NCBI GenBank assembly: GCA_003218515.1
Contig: QHNT01000260.1
Span: 1 to 37,829 of the forward strand
DNA from: Verrucomicrobiota bacterium
GTDB lineage: Bacteria; Verrucomicrobiota; Verrucomicrobiia; Limisphaerales; AV2
Reading direction: 5' to 3'
Length of the DNA: 37,829 nucleotides
Positions 1 to 7,229 of the stretch are shown piece after piece. Made by a program: the position numbers and the translations under genes. The notes under the pieces were generated by a model that saw nothing but the letters and a program-made list of their open reading frames with translations, was not told where the DNA came from and searched no databases. Position 1 is the first letter of the stretch, and every line of letters starts with the position of its first letter.

Positions 1-393
1 CTTCTCGAACTCCTGGGGCTCAGCCATCATCCATAGTTCGGCGATATCCATTTGAAGGTACCGCTTTGTCGCATTCTTCAAGAGCGTCAACCATTCCTGA
101 TACTGAGGAAGCAACGCCGACGGAAGATAATTCAAAAGGAACTCTCTTTTGGCCTCGGACCGCATGACCGCAGTCGCGATGTCAGAATGCAAAGTTGGAA
201 CTTTGGCTGAAGATTCGTCTCCTCGATCATTGACCACCGGCACAGAAATCGACTTAACACAGTCCAAGGAAAATGCACTGATCCAGAAAACCGGCATGCT
301 GTAACTCGCTGCCAGTGCGATTGAGACCCCGGTCGTGTTATGGAGGACCGGCTCAGGGTAATCATGAAGCAACAGGTAAGCGCGATTGGCCAT
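1..393 (-). CDS. Hypothetical protein, 3' part cut by the window edge
   Basis: Reading from the ATG at 393 the frame stays open for 131 codons to base 1, so the protein continues beyond the window. It begins MANRAYLLLHDYPEPV and contains runs such as SYSMPVFWISAF and EFLLNYLPSALLPQYQEWL. A GGGGAA stretch lies about 5 bases before the ATG and can serve as ribosome binding site. I see no signal peptide, membrane segment or catalytic motif. The MANR-YLY-type beginning is shared by a group of uncharacterised bacterial proteins, from memory only. It lies 35 bases downstream of panB on the same strand; co-transcription is possible but nothing shows a shared function. Confidence 0.7.
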   Translation of the reverse strand, partial: MANRAYLLLHDYPEPVLHNTTGVSIALAASYSMPVFWISAFSLDCVKSISVPVVNDRGDESSAKVPTLHSDIATAVMRSEAKREFLLNYLPSALLPQYQEWLTLLKNATKRYLQMDIAELWMMAEPQEFEK

Positions 394-428
394 GCCGTTC
401 CCCTATTGGGTGAAGTTCTGAATTCTTT

Positions 429-1184
429 CTAAATCGACTTCTTCCACTCCTCAATCGCCGCGCGCATCTGATCAGCGGCATTCAGGCGCGGCTTCACGAA
501 CTTCGGCGTGAACCATGGGAATGTGCCCAACAAATCGGTCGTCACCAGAATCTGCCCGTCGCAGTCCGGCCCGGAACCGATGCCGATGGTTGGCACGGAA
601 ATTTTCTCCGTGATCTCCCTTGCGACTGGCGGCGTGACGAGTTCCAACACGATCGCAAACGCTCCCGCATCCGCCAGCGCCTGCGCATCGGTGAGCAAGG
701 CTTCACGCTCGGATTCCACTTTGCCTTTGACGTGATAGCCACCTTCCTCGCGCACGCTCTGCGGCAACATGCCCAGATGGCCGAAAAAAGGGATGCCGGC
801 CGCGATGATAGAGCGAACCTGCTCAAGGATTTTACGCCCACCCTCGGCCTTCACCGCTTCAGCTCCCGCGGCAACCAGTCGCTTCGAATTGGCGACGGCC
901 TCCTTGACGGTTCGGTAACTATGATACGGCAGGTCTGCGGCCAACAGCGCGCGCGGCTTTGCGCGGGCAGCGGCGCGGACGTGGTGCTCCATTTCAGCCA
1001 TCATGACCTGGGTTGTGTCGGGATAACCGAGCACCACCATCCCCAGCGAGTCGCCGACGAGGATGAGCGGAATGCCGATTTCATCGAGCAGCTTGGCCAT
1101 TGGATAGTCGTAGGCCGTCAGCGCGGGAATCTTCTGTCCTTTCATCCTCCGGATTATCTCGGCTGTCACCTTCGTCGCACTCAT
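429..1184 (-). CDS. panB: 3-methyl-2-oxobutanoate hydroxymethyltransferase
   Basis: PanB transfers a hydroxymethyl group from 5,10-methylene-tetrahydrofolate to 2-oxoisovalerate, giving ketopantoate, the first committed step of pantothenate (coenzyme A) synthesis in the cytoplasm. The 251-residue product has the family landmarks in order: LTAYDYPMAKLLDEIGIP near residue 22, the metal-binding LVGDSLGMVVLGYPDT, LLAADLPYHSY, EAVKAEGG, FFGHLGMLPQSV, and IGIGSGPDCDGQILVTTDLLG. It is somewhat shorter than the usual 260-280 residues because the C-terminal tail is short; the core is intact. The ATG at 1184 is preceded by GAAGGT. The gene is divergent from the isomerase gene at 1387, and a perfect 24-bp inverted repeat sits in the gap. 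No panC or panD is visible nearby. Confidence 0.96.
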   Translation of the reverse strand: MSATKVTAEIIRRMKGQKIPALTAYDYPMAKLLDEIGIPLILVGDSLGMVVLGYPDTTQVMMAEMEHHVRAAARAKPRALLAADLPYHSYRTVKEAVANSKRLVAAGAEAVKAEGGRKILEQVRSIIAAGIPFFGHLGMLPQSVREEGGYHVKGKVESEREALLTDAQALADAGAFAIVLELVTPPVAREITEKISVPTIGIGSGPDCDGQILVTTDLLGTFPWFTPKFVKPRLNAADQMRAAIEEWKKSI

Positions 1185-1247
1185 GTCAGAACCTTCACGT
1201 TGAAACCCGACTGCGACAAGTGGAAAATCATCCCGCTCTTCAAGTCT

Positions 1248-1319
1248 GTAGCAGCCGACGTAAGGAGGCTCTGTGACGCCTTGGTGGGACTATTTGAGCC
1301 TCCTTACGTCGGCTGCTAC
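1248..1319. repeat. Perfect 24-bp inverted repeat, GTAGCxGCCGACGT family
   Basis: The left arm (1248-1271, beginning GTAGCAGCCGACGTAAGG) and right arm (1296-1319) are exact reverse complements around a 24-base loop, so a long hairpin or cruciform can form. It lies between the divergent starts of panB and the isomerase gene. It has no T run after the stem, so it is not a typical intrinsic terminator. The arm is the same family as the inner stem at 9155-9230 (GTAGCCGCCGACGTGAGTC), which makes it a dispersed repeat and not a site specific to these genes. Confidence 0.9.
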
Positions 1320-1386
1320 GATTCGTGAAATTTTGTTTGCGCGGGCGCGAACGGGAATTAGGCTGGCGCCATTAACCCTTTTCAGC

Positions 1387-2286
1387 ATGCAAACGCAAAC
1401 CCTTAAAACCAATCGCCGGGATTTCTTGCAAAGAGCGGGACTCGGGCTCGGCGCGCTCGGATTCGCAGCCCAGGCTGTCTTGGCCGCGGAGAAACCTGCT
1501 TCCTTCGCCCAGCCGTCAAAGATTCGGCTCGGAACCGTCACTTACAATCTCGCCAAAGACTGGGACATCCCGACCATCATCAAAAACTGTGAAGAAGCGA
1601 AATTCGATGGAGTCGAACTTCGCACCACCCATGCCCACGGCGTCGAAGTCACGTTAAACAAGGTGCAGCGCGAGGAAGTGAAGCAGCGGTTTCGGGATTC
1701 AAACGTCGAGTTGATGGGGCTCGGCAGCGTGTTTGATTATCACACTCCCGACCAGACGAAGTTGCGCAAGGACATGGTGGCGACGAAGGAATACATCGTT
1801 CTCGCGCACGACGTCGGCGCGCCCGGCGTCAAAGTCCGGCCCAACGCGATCCCCCGGGAAGTGCCTGCGGAAAAAACGCTGGAACAGATCGGGAAGTCGC
1901 TCCGCGAGCTGGGCGAGTTCGGCGACGGTTACGGCGTGCAAATCCGGCTCGAAGTGCACGGCACGGAGACCTCGCTGCTGCCGAACATCAAAACCATCAT
2001 GGACGCCGCCGGTCACCGCAACGTCGGTGTGTGCTGGAATTCGAACCAGACCGACCTCGTCGGCGAGGGCTTCGACCACAATTTCAACCTGGTGAAGGAC
2101 AAAATCTTTACCGTCCACATGCGCGACCTGTATCTCGACGAATATCCATTCCGCAAATTGTTGACGGGGCTGAACGAAATCGGGTTCACCGGTTTTTGCC
2201 TTGCGGAAATTCCCGAGAGCAACGACGCGGTGCGCGTGATGAAATACTTTCGCGGACTGTTTCTGGCGTATCAGAATCTGTTGTGA
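1387..2286 (+). CDS. Sugar phosphate isomerase/epimerase (TIM barrel), Tat-exported
   Basis: The 299-residue product belongs to the xylose-isomerase-like TIM-barrel family (AP endonuclease family 2 fold). Family members isomerise or epimerise sugars or related polyols; the substrate here cannot be told. The N-terminus holds a twin-arginine leader: NRRDFLQRAGLGLGALGF followed by a hydrophobic run ending near AVLAAEKP, which suggests export of a folded protein. Barrel signatures include FDGVELRTTHAHG, the metal-ligand-like RLEVHGTE, VGVCWNSNQTD, and FTVHMRDLYLDEYP followed by FCLAEIPESND. The frame is open upstream to 1273, but the ATG at 1387 is chosen because it places the RRDFL motif ten residues from the start. 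The gene is followed by the sulfatase at 2382 on the same strand. Confidence 0.88.
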   Translation: MQTQTLKTNRRDFLQRAGLGLGALGFAAQAVLAAEKPASFAQPSKIRLGTVTYNLAKDWDIPTIIKNCEEAKFDGVELRTTHAHGVEVTLNKVQREEVKQRFRDSNVELMGLGSVFDYHTPDQTKLRKDMVATKEYIVLAHDVGAPGVKVRPNAIPREVPAEKTLEQIGKSLRELGEFGDGYGVQIRLEVHGTETSLLPNIKTIMDAAGHRNVGVCWNSNQTDLVGEGFDHNFNLVKDKIFTVHMRDLYLDEYPFRKLLTGLNEIGFTGFCLAEIPESNDAVRVMKYFRGLFLAYQNLL

Positions 2287-2290
2287 CGGT

Positions 2291-2322
2291 TGAACCACGA
2301 ATGGACACGAATAAACACGAAT
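2291..2322. repeat. Short dispersed phrase rich in CACGAA
   Basis: The stretch repeats a short phrase (ACCACGAATGGACACGAAT then AAACACGAAT) just after the isomerase stop codon. A loosely similar phrase occurs at about 16915-16935 (AATAAACACAAATGGACACA). Such strings recur in many PVC-group genomes, from memory. No function is visible. Confidence 0.4.
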
Positions 2323-2381
2323 ATTTGAGACACGGATTTCACTCATTGCCGCGAATTGCCGGGAATACAATTCCATTTCCC

Positions 2382-3836
2382 ATGAAAAAGCCGTGTGGAT
2401 TTCTTTTTGCTTTTTGCCTCCTTCTTACGGCCGTGTCGCTTCCAGCCGCGGATACGGCTGACGCCCGCAAACTCAACGTTCTGTTCATCGCCGTGGACGA
2501 TTTGAACAATCATCTCGGTTGTTACGGCAGTCGCATCGTCAAATCACCGAACGTGGACCGGCTCGCCAGACGCGGTGTGCGGTTCGACCGGGCCTACTGC
2601 CAGTTTCCGCTGTGCAGTCCGAGCCGCGTCTCGTTGCTGACCGGTTTGCGGCCGGACACGACCCGGATTTTCGATCTGCAAACGGACTTTCGCAAATCGA
2701 CTCTGCCCGATGTCGTCACGATGCCGCAGTTGCTCCGGCAGACCGGCTACTTCGCCGGCCGTGTCGGGAAGATTTTTCATTACGGCGTTCCGGGCCAGAT
2801 CGGCACCAGCGGGCTCGACGATCCGCAATCGTGGGACCAGGTGATCAACCCGCGCGGCCGCGATCGGGATGAGGAAGACAAGGTCACCAACCTCAATCCG
2901 AAACAGCGCGGCCTGGGCGCGTCGCTGGCCTGGTATGAATCGCCCGGCAGCGATGACGAGTTTACCGACGCCAAGGTCGCGGTGGAGACAATCCGTCTGC
3001 TGGAAGAGCACAAGGACAAGCCGTTCTTCATCGGCTGCGGCTTTTATCGCCCGCACGTGCCGTGGATTGTGCCCAAGAAGTATTTTGACCTGTACCCGCT
3101 CGAAAAAGTTCCGCTGCCGAAAGGCCCGCCAAACGATCGCGACGACATCCCGCCCGCTGCGCTGTGGGTAAAGCCGCCGAACTACGGCCTGAGCGACGAG
3201 GATTGTCGACGGGCGATTCGCGCTTATTACGCCTCGATCAGTTACATGGACGCGCAGCTCGGCAAGGTGCTCGACGCGCTCGACCGGCTCAAGCTTTGGG
3301 ACAAGACGATCGTGATCCTCTGGGGCGATCACGGCTGGCATCTCGGAGAACATGGTCTGTGGCAGAAGATGAGTCTGTTCGAGGAGTCGGCGCGGGTGCC
3401 ACTGATCATCGCCGCGCCAGGCGCGAAAGCCAACGGCAAGGCCAGCGAACGCGTCGTCGAGTCGCTCGATGTTTATCCGACCGCCGCCGACCTGTGCGGT
3501 TTGACACCGCCGCAGCATCTTGCCGGCGCGAGTCTGCGGTCGTTGCTCGATAATCCGAAGGAGCGCTGGGATCGACCTGCCTACACCCAGGTGACGCGTG
3601 GCGGCAACGAGGGCGGGTTCATGGGCCGCACGATGCGCACGGAACGCTGGCGCTACACCGAATGGGATGACGGCAAAAAGGGGGTGGAGCTTTACGACCA
3701 TGAGAAGGACCCGCGCGAGTTCACCAATCTGTCCGACGATCCGAAATACGCCAAGGTCGCCGCGGAAATGAAACGGTTGCTTCAGCAGGGACGCGGCGAA
3801 CCGTGGCCGGCGGCCGGGAAGAAGCTTGAGAAATGA
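2382..3836 (+). CDS. Secreted S1-family sulfatase, iduronate-2-sulfatase-like
   Basis: The enzyme hydrolyses sulfate esters, probably on polysaccharides outside the cytoplasm. The 484-residue product starts with a signal peptide (MKKPCGFLFAFCLLLTAVSL, cleaved near PAADT). The metal ligands are in FIAVDDLNNHLGCYGS (D39, D40). The active-site signature is CSPSR with C78 expected to be oxidised to formylglycine by a separate maturation enzyme not present in this window. RPHVPWIVPKKYFDLYP and LWGDHGWHLGEHGLWQK are typical of the iduronate-2-sulfatase-like branch. The C-terminal subdomain carries MRTERWRYTEW and ELYDHEKDPREFTNL. The open frame extends upstream to 2031 over the isomerase gene; ATG 2382 is chosen since it gives the signal peptide. 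A second sulfatase follows at 4466. Confidence 0.93.
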   Translation: MKKPCGFLFAFCLLLTAVSLPAADTADARKLNVLFIAVDDLNNHLGCYGSRIVKSPNVDRLARRGVRFDRAYCQFPLCSPSRVSLLTGLRPDTTRIFDLQTDFRKSTLPDVVTMPQLLRQTGYFAGRVGKIFHYGVPGQIGTSGLDDPQSWDQVINPRGRDRDEEDKVTNLNPKQRGLGASLAWYESPGSDDEFTDAKVAVETIRLLEEHKDKPFFIGCGFYRPHVPWIVPKKYFDLYPLEKVPLPKGPPNDRDDIPPAALWVKPPNYGLSDEDCRRAIRAYYASISYMDAQLGKVLDALDRLKLWDKTIVILWGDHGWHLGEHGLWQKMSLFEESARVPLIIAAPGAKANGKASERVVESLDVYPTAADLCGLTPPQHLAGASLRSLLDNPKERWDRPAYTQVTRGGNEGGFMGRTMRTERWRYTEWDDGKKGVELYDHEKDPREFTNLSDDPKYAKVAAEMKRLLQQGRGEPWPAAGKKLEK

Positions 3837-3865
3837 AAGAAGCGCTCGCCCTCACCCCGGCCCTC

Positions 3866-4026
3866 CCATGAACCTGACTTCGGTAGGGACATCGCGCTGC
3901 GATGTCCCCGCCCGCGAATCAGCGGGCGGCATCGTTGCGCCGCTGAACGCGGCGCGGACGGCGCAGCGCGCCGTCCCCACCAGGTTCAGGGTTCAATGCG
4001 CGAAGTTTTGTTTCGGGGAAATCTCT
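3866..4026. repeat. Composite repeat unit 1: outer stem, inner GGGAC-type palindrome, conserved tail
   Basis: The unit opens with CCATGAACCTG (3866) whose last eight bases TGAACCTG pair with CAGGTTCA near 3981-3988. Inside is an imperfect palindrome (3882-3981) whose left arm reads GGTAGGGACATCGCGCTGCG and whose right arm, reversed, reads GGTGGGGACGGCGCGCTGCG. After the outer stem comes a one-sided tail: TTCAATGCGCGAA (3992-4004), a short variable piece, then TTTCGGGGAAATCTCTC (4011-4027). The same head and tail flank different palindromes in the units at 4149 and 9144. Confidence 0.8.
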
Positions 4027-4148
4027 CCATGAACCGCCCCTCTCCCGGCCTTCGGCCACCCTCTCCCCGCCTTGCGGGGAGAGGGCAGGGAGAGGGGTGC
4101 CATTCTGGTTCATGGTCCCAATGCGCGGACAAAGACCGTGGAGGCTCT
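4027..4148. repeat. Composite repeat unit 2: outer stem around a C-rich/G-rich palindrome
   Basis: The outer stem is exact: CCATGAACC (4027-4035) and GGTTCATGG (4109-4117). The inner palindrome pairs CCCCTCTCCC-type runs (4037-4068) with GGGGAGAGGGCAGGGAGAGG (4076 onward), the latter having four G tracts and so the pattern of a G-quadruplex. The tail is a diverged version of the one in units 1, 3 and 4: CAATGCGCGGA then GTGGAGGCTCTCC, leading straight into the next CCATGAACC. Translations of the region give low-complexity peptides of the PSPCPLPARRGEG kind, which should not be annotated as genes. Confidence 0.75.
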
Positions 4149-4314
4149 CCATGAACCCAGAGGAACATCCAACATCGAACATCCAACGCCGAACATCGAA
4201 TGACAGCGCGAATCCTCGCTCACTTCGGCGTTCGGTGTTCGATGTTGGATGTTCGATGTTTTCCATCGGTTCGGGGATTTCAACGCGCGAATTGTCATTT
4301 CCGGGAAATCTCTC
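4149..4314. repeat. Composite repeat unit 3: outer stem around an AACATCCAACATCGAAC palindrome
   Basis: The unit opens with CCATGAACC (4149-4157); its outer partner is the shortened GGTTCG near 4268. The inner palindrome has arms 4164-4199 and 4225-4260, built from repeats of AACATCGAACATCCAAC and its complement. The tail is TTCAACGCGCGAA (4279-4291), six variable bases, and TTTCCGGGAAATCTCTC (4298-4314), the same length as in unit 1. Both strands give peptides such as NIEHPTSNTERR and FDVRRWMFDVGCS, boilerplate-like translations that are not evidence for a gene. Confidence 0.8.
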
Positions 4315-4405
4315 ACCCAGGAGAGTGGGTTCACTTTCCAGGTGCTGGGAAGAGTCGCCAAATGGTGAGCCGTTGCGGAGTGCTCGCTCGCTTCTCCCTC
4401 ACCCT

Positions 4406-4428
4406 GGGGGAGAGGGTCGGGGTGAGGG
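4406..4428 (+). repeat. G-quadruplex-capable dispersed element
   Basis: Four G tracts with loops of two to three bases (GGGGGAGAGGGTCGGGG then TGAGGG) are preceded by a C-rich partner (CTCCCTCACCC). The sequence is nearly identical to 32684-32706 and related to 4076-4097 and 36459-36481. It lies about 40 bases before the second sulfatase gene, so it could form in its leader RNA, which is inference. Confidence 0.7.
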
Positions 4429-4465
4429 CGAGCGTCTGATTGCACTGTCGTGAAAACCCAAAACC

Positions 4466-5927
4466 ATGAGAGCCTGTTGCATTCATTGGTTTAAGATCGC
4501 GGTTTTGGCCTTTTGCTGTTTAGCCGGAACGCTTGCGGTGCCAGCGGCGGGCGCCCAGAAGAGCGACCGACCGAACATTCTTTACATCATGGCCGATGAT
4601 CACGCGGCCCATGCCATCAGCGCTTACGGCAGCCGCATTAACCAGACGCCAAACATCGATCGCATTGCCAATGACGGGATGCGGTTTGTGAATTGTTTCG
4701 TCGTCAACTCGATCTGCACGCCCAGCCGCGCGGCCATTCTGACGGGCAAATACAGCCACCTCAACGGGGTGCCGGTGTTCAACCGGTTCGACGGCAGCCA
4801 GCCGACCCTCGCGAAATATCTTCAGGCCGCAGGCTATTACACGGGCATGATCGGCAAATGGCATCTGTTCAGCGACCCGACCGGGTTTGATTACTGGAAC
4901 ATCCTTCCGGGCCAGGGTGTGTACCACAACCCGGTGTTCATCGAAATGGGCGAACGCAAGAAGCACCAGGGTTATGTCACCGATCTGATCGCGGACTTTT
5001 CCATCGAGTTCCTGAAAAGCCGGCCGAAGGACAAACCGTTTTTCCTGATGTGCCATCACAAGGCGCCGCATCGCCCGTGGCAACCCGACTCCAAGCACGC
5101 CCGCATTTATGACGCTGTGGATATTCCCGAACCGCCGACGTTCAACGACGATTACCGGACGCGCTGCGACGCGGCGCGTGAAGCCACGATGCGGATTGAT
5201 CGCGACCTGACCAGGACCGATTTGAAACAGGACCCGCCGCCCGATCTCTCCGGCGCCGCGCTCAAACACTGGAAATACGAGCGCTACATCAAGGACTACC
5301 TCGCGTGCATCGCCGCGGTGGACGACAACGTCGGCCGCCTGCTCGATTACCTCGACCAGAGCGGCCTCGCGGAAAACACTATCGTCATCTACACGTCCGA
5401 CCAGGGATTTTTCCTCGGGGACCACGACTGGTTCGACAAACGGTTCATGTATGAGGAATCGTTGCGCATGCCGTTTCTTATCCGTTATCCAGGTCATATC
5501 AAATCCGCCACGGTCAACGACGGCATGATTCTCAACGTGGATTTCGCGCCGACACTCATGGAGTTTGCCGGATTGCCAATACCATCGGACATCCAGGGAC
5601 ACAGCTTCACGGCGCTGTTGCGGGGCGAAAAACCGAAGGACTGGCGCACGGCGATGTATTATCGCTATTACCACTATCCCCAGGACCATCGCGTCCAGCC
5701 GCACTACGGCATCCGCACGGGAGCGTTACAAACTGATTTACTTCAACAAAATCGATCAATGGGAACTGTTCGATTTGCAGAAAGACCCGCGCGAACTGAA
5801 CAATGTTTATCGCGATTCTGCCTACGCCGACACGCTGAAGAAATTGAAGGACGATCTCTATCGGTTGAAGAAGGAAGTGAAGGATGAAGACCAGTTCGCC
5901 AATGGCGTGCCCAAGGACGCGCCGTGA
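4466..5927 (+). pseudogene. Secreted S1-family sulfatase with a one-base frameshift near its C-terminus
   Basis: The first 418 codons encode a secreted sulfatase: signal peptide (FKIAVLAFCCLAGTLAVPAA), metal ligands in YIMADDHAAHA (D44, D45), the active-site CTPSR with C84 as formylglycine precursor, HKAPHRPWQPDSKH, and YTSDQGFFLGDHDWFDKRFM. After HYGIRT the frame runs into unrelated sequence and stops at 5887, while the +1 frame continues with the expected family ending: YKLIYFNKIDQWELFDLQKD, then PRELNNVYRD, ending at 5927. Removing one G from the GGG at 5719-5721 restores a 486-residue protein reading IRTERYKLIY. Either the gene is newly broken or the base is a sequencing error. The core and active site lie before the break, so partial function cannot be excluded. 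It follows the sulfatase at 2382 across a repeat-filled gap. Confidence 0.88.
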
Positions 5928-6485
5928 TGGGCACAGTTGCCATGACAGGCGGACTTTTGTTCTGCCGCCACCAGCCAATTTTCCAAACCGAACGGCGTTT
6001 CAAACTACAGAGCCGCACGGCAAGAGTTTCTCGAAGATAATAAGGGGACTTCAAAAGCTGCGGCGTAGCGACAGAAAGTAGCCGTTGCCGCACCTGGGGC
6101 GCAAATCAGAATTTGGACAGCCGCGGAAGATGGTAGCCCACGGCGTGAGCCGTGGGGAACCATGCGCCCTCGCGAAAAGCCCCGTCAGTGGCGGTAGAGT
6201 TGGGTCCAGGAGGACTTTCTTTCGCCGCTTCGCGGCTCAAATTTTCAATACCCAAACCCACGACTGACGCCGTGGGCCACCCTCTTGCCGCTGCTCCGCT
6301 GCTTTCTACCCCAGCTATCAAAAACGGATTTGCCACCCTGATCCAGCAGCCTTGGAAGGTTGACCGCCGCCCTCTGTGCAGCTATCCTCTCCGCTATGCT
6401 GGGAAGAAAGATTTGATTCCATATTACCCGGCTATTATCCAATAGCATGGAATTTTTTCCAGATAAAGAATAGTCGGCAGCAGCT
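5928..6485. other. 558-bp gene-free gap with an inverted repeat
   Basis: No convincing gene lies here. The open frames on both strands are short, lack recognisable domains and run across the inverted repeat described at 6132-6281. The last 100 bases are AT-richer (TTCCATATTACCCGGC, TCCAGATAAAGAATAG) and may hold the promoter of the gene at 6486, but I see no clear -35/-10 pair. Confidence 0.5.
6132..6281. repeat. Imperfect inverted repeat with GGTAGCCCACGGCGTGAGCC arms
   Basis: The left arm (6132-6157) starts GGTAGCCCACGGCGTGAG and is itself a small palindrome around CCCACGGC/GCCGTGGG. The right arm (6257-6281), reversed, reads GGTGGCCCACGGCGTCAGTC. The arms enclose about 100 bases. The architecture, short palindromic arms around a spacer in a gene-free gap, is like the other dispersed elements of this window, but the sequence family is different and it lacks the CCATGAACC head. 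Confidence 0.7.
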
Positions 6486-6890
6486 ATGCAACCGGTCGAA
6501 GATTTCATGCACGAGTTTTTCCAAGCACACGCAGACGTGGAGCGGGCCAAGCTTGCAGCGTACCGGTCCTTCCGCGACCGGTTTTTCGTGGATGGCTACG
6601 AGCCATTCGGCACCTACGAACTTAGGCACTCATGTGAAGCCGAGCGGATTGTGTCAGTTGCTAAGGCAGGTTTGAGGACGGTCGTCACGACTTCCACAGT
6701 CTATTGGAGCCTCCAGTTGCAGTTTCGGTATTCTCTGCTGGCGCGAGGCGGAAGCTGGGTCATAACCAAAGTTGAGGCATTTTGCAAAGTCTGCAACGGT
6801 AGCGGGAGATTCACACATGATAGACGGTGTACACGGTGCGATGGGAAAGGTTGGGAGGTATTGGCCGCCGAACCAATCGGATCGAACTAA
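6486..6890 (+). CDS. Small hypothetical protein with a C-terminal CxxCxGxG zinc motif
   Basis: The 134-residue product has no signal peptide. Residues 1 to about 95 look like a compact alpha+beta domain (HEFFQAHADVERAKLAAYRS, then FRDRFFVDGYEPFGTYELRH), loosely recalling NTF2-like folds, a guess only. The end carries CKVCNGSGRFTHDRRCTRCDGKGW split as CKVCNGSG and CTRCDGKG, a pair of CxxCxGxG units as in the DnaJ zinc-finger centre and the anti-TRAP family, so one zinc ion is likely bound by four cysteines. No J domain is present, so it is not DnaJ. It stands alone between repeat-rich gaps, with the start ATG at 6486 lacking an obvious ribosome binding site. Function unknown. Confidence 0.72.
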   Translation: MQPVEDFMHEFFQAHADVERAKLAAYRSFRDRFFVDGYEPFGTYELRHSCEAERIVSVAKAGLRTVVTTSTVYWSLQLQFRYSLLARGGSWVITKVEAFCKVCNGSGRFTHDRRCTRCDGKGWEVLAAEPIGSN

Positions 6891-7229
6891 CCGCCGCCAG
6901 CCTCTGGATTTTCGAGAGGCGGTCGGCAAGGTTTTGCGCCCGGGTTTTGACGGCGGCGGTAGCTCATCCGGGACGTTCGGCGGCGAGAGCAGGTTGATTT
7001 TGGGAGAGATTGTTAACCGCAGATGGACGCGGATGCTTTATCTGTGTTCATCCGTGTGCATCGGTGGTTACATTCCAGGGCAGGGACCAGAGATGTTTGA
7101 AGATATGAACATATCGCCGAACCAGCGGTGGATCGAACGGGGATGAGCCGTTCAGCTCAGTGTCAATTCCAACGTCAGCGCCGGCTCGTCCACGTCGCTC
7201 ACCTCCGGCGTTCGACGAGGGCTAGACCA
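6891..7229. other. Gene-free gap before the sialidase-like gene
   Basis: The only recognisable structure is the inverted repeat at 7015-7069. The frame of the next gene is open back to 7128 with GTG 7128 and ATG 7143 as alternative starts, but that extra peptide is arginine-rich and precedes a signal peptide, so I treat it as untranslated. Confidence 0.45.
7015..7069. repeat. Imperfect inverted repeat, AACCGCAGATGGACGCGGATG family
   Basis: The left arm AACCGCAGATGGACGCGG (7015 onward) and the reverse of the right arm AACCACCGATGCACACGG (ending 7069) agree at most positions, with the variation mainly at alternate bases. The spacer is about 13 bases. It resembles filler sequences common in PVC genomes, from memory. 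No regulatory role can be shown. Confidence 0.6.

Noticed and set aside
1248-1319. Intrinsic terminator
   Set aside because: The stem is long and perfect but no T run follows on either strand, and it lies between two divergent starts.
2544-3701. Long antisense open frames opposite the sulfatases, gltB, gltD and other genes
   Set aside because: They are shadows caused by high GC at third codon positions; none has a domain signal.
3866-4314. CRISPR array
   Set aside because: Repeat units vary in length (about 120-170 bases), contain palindromes and no regular unique spacers; no cas gene is present.
3919-4453. Several open frames of 66-118 codons on both strands between the sulfatases
   Set aside because: They translate repeat units into low-complexity peptides (NIEHPTSN, PSPCPLPARRGEG, RDFPET types) and overlap one another on both strands; the DNA repeats explain them.
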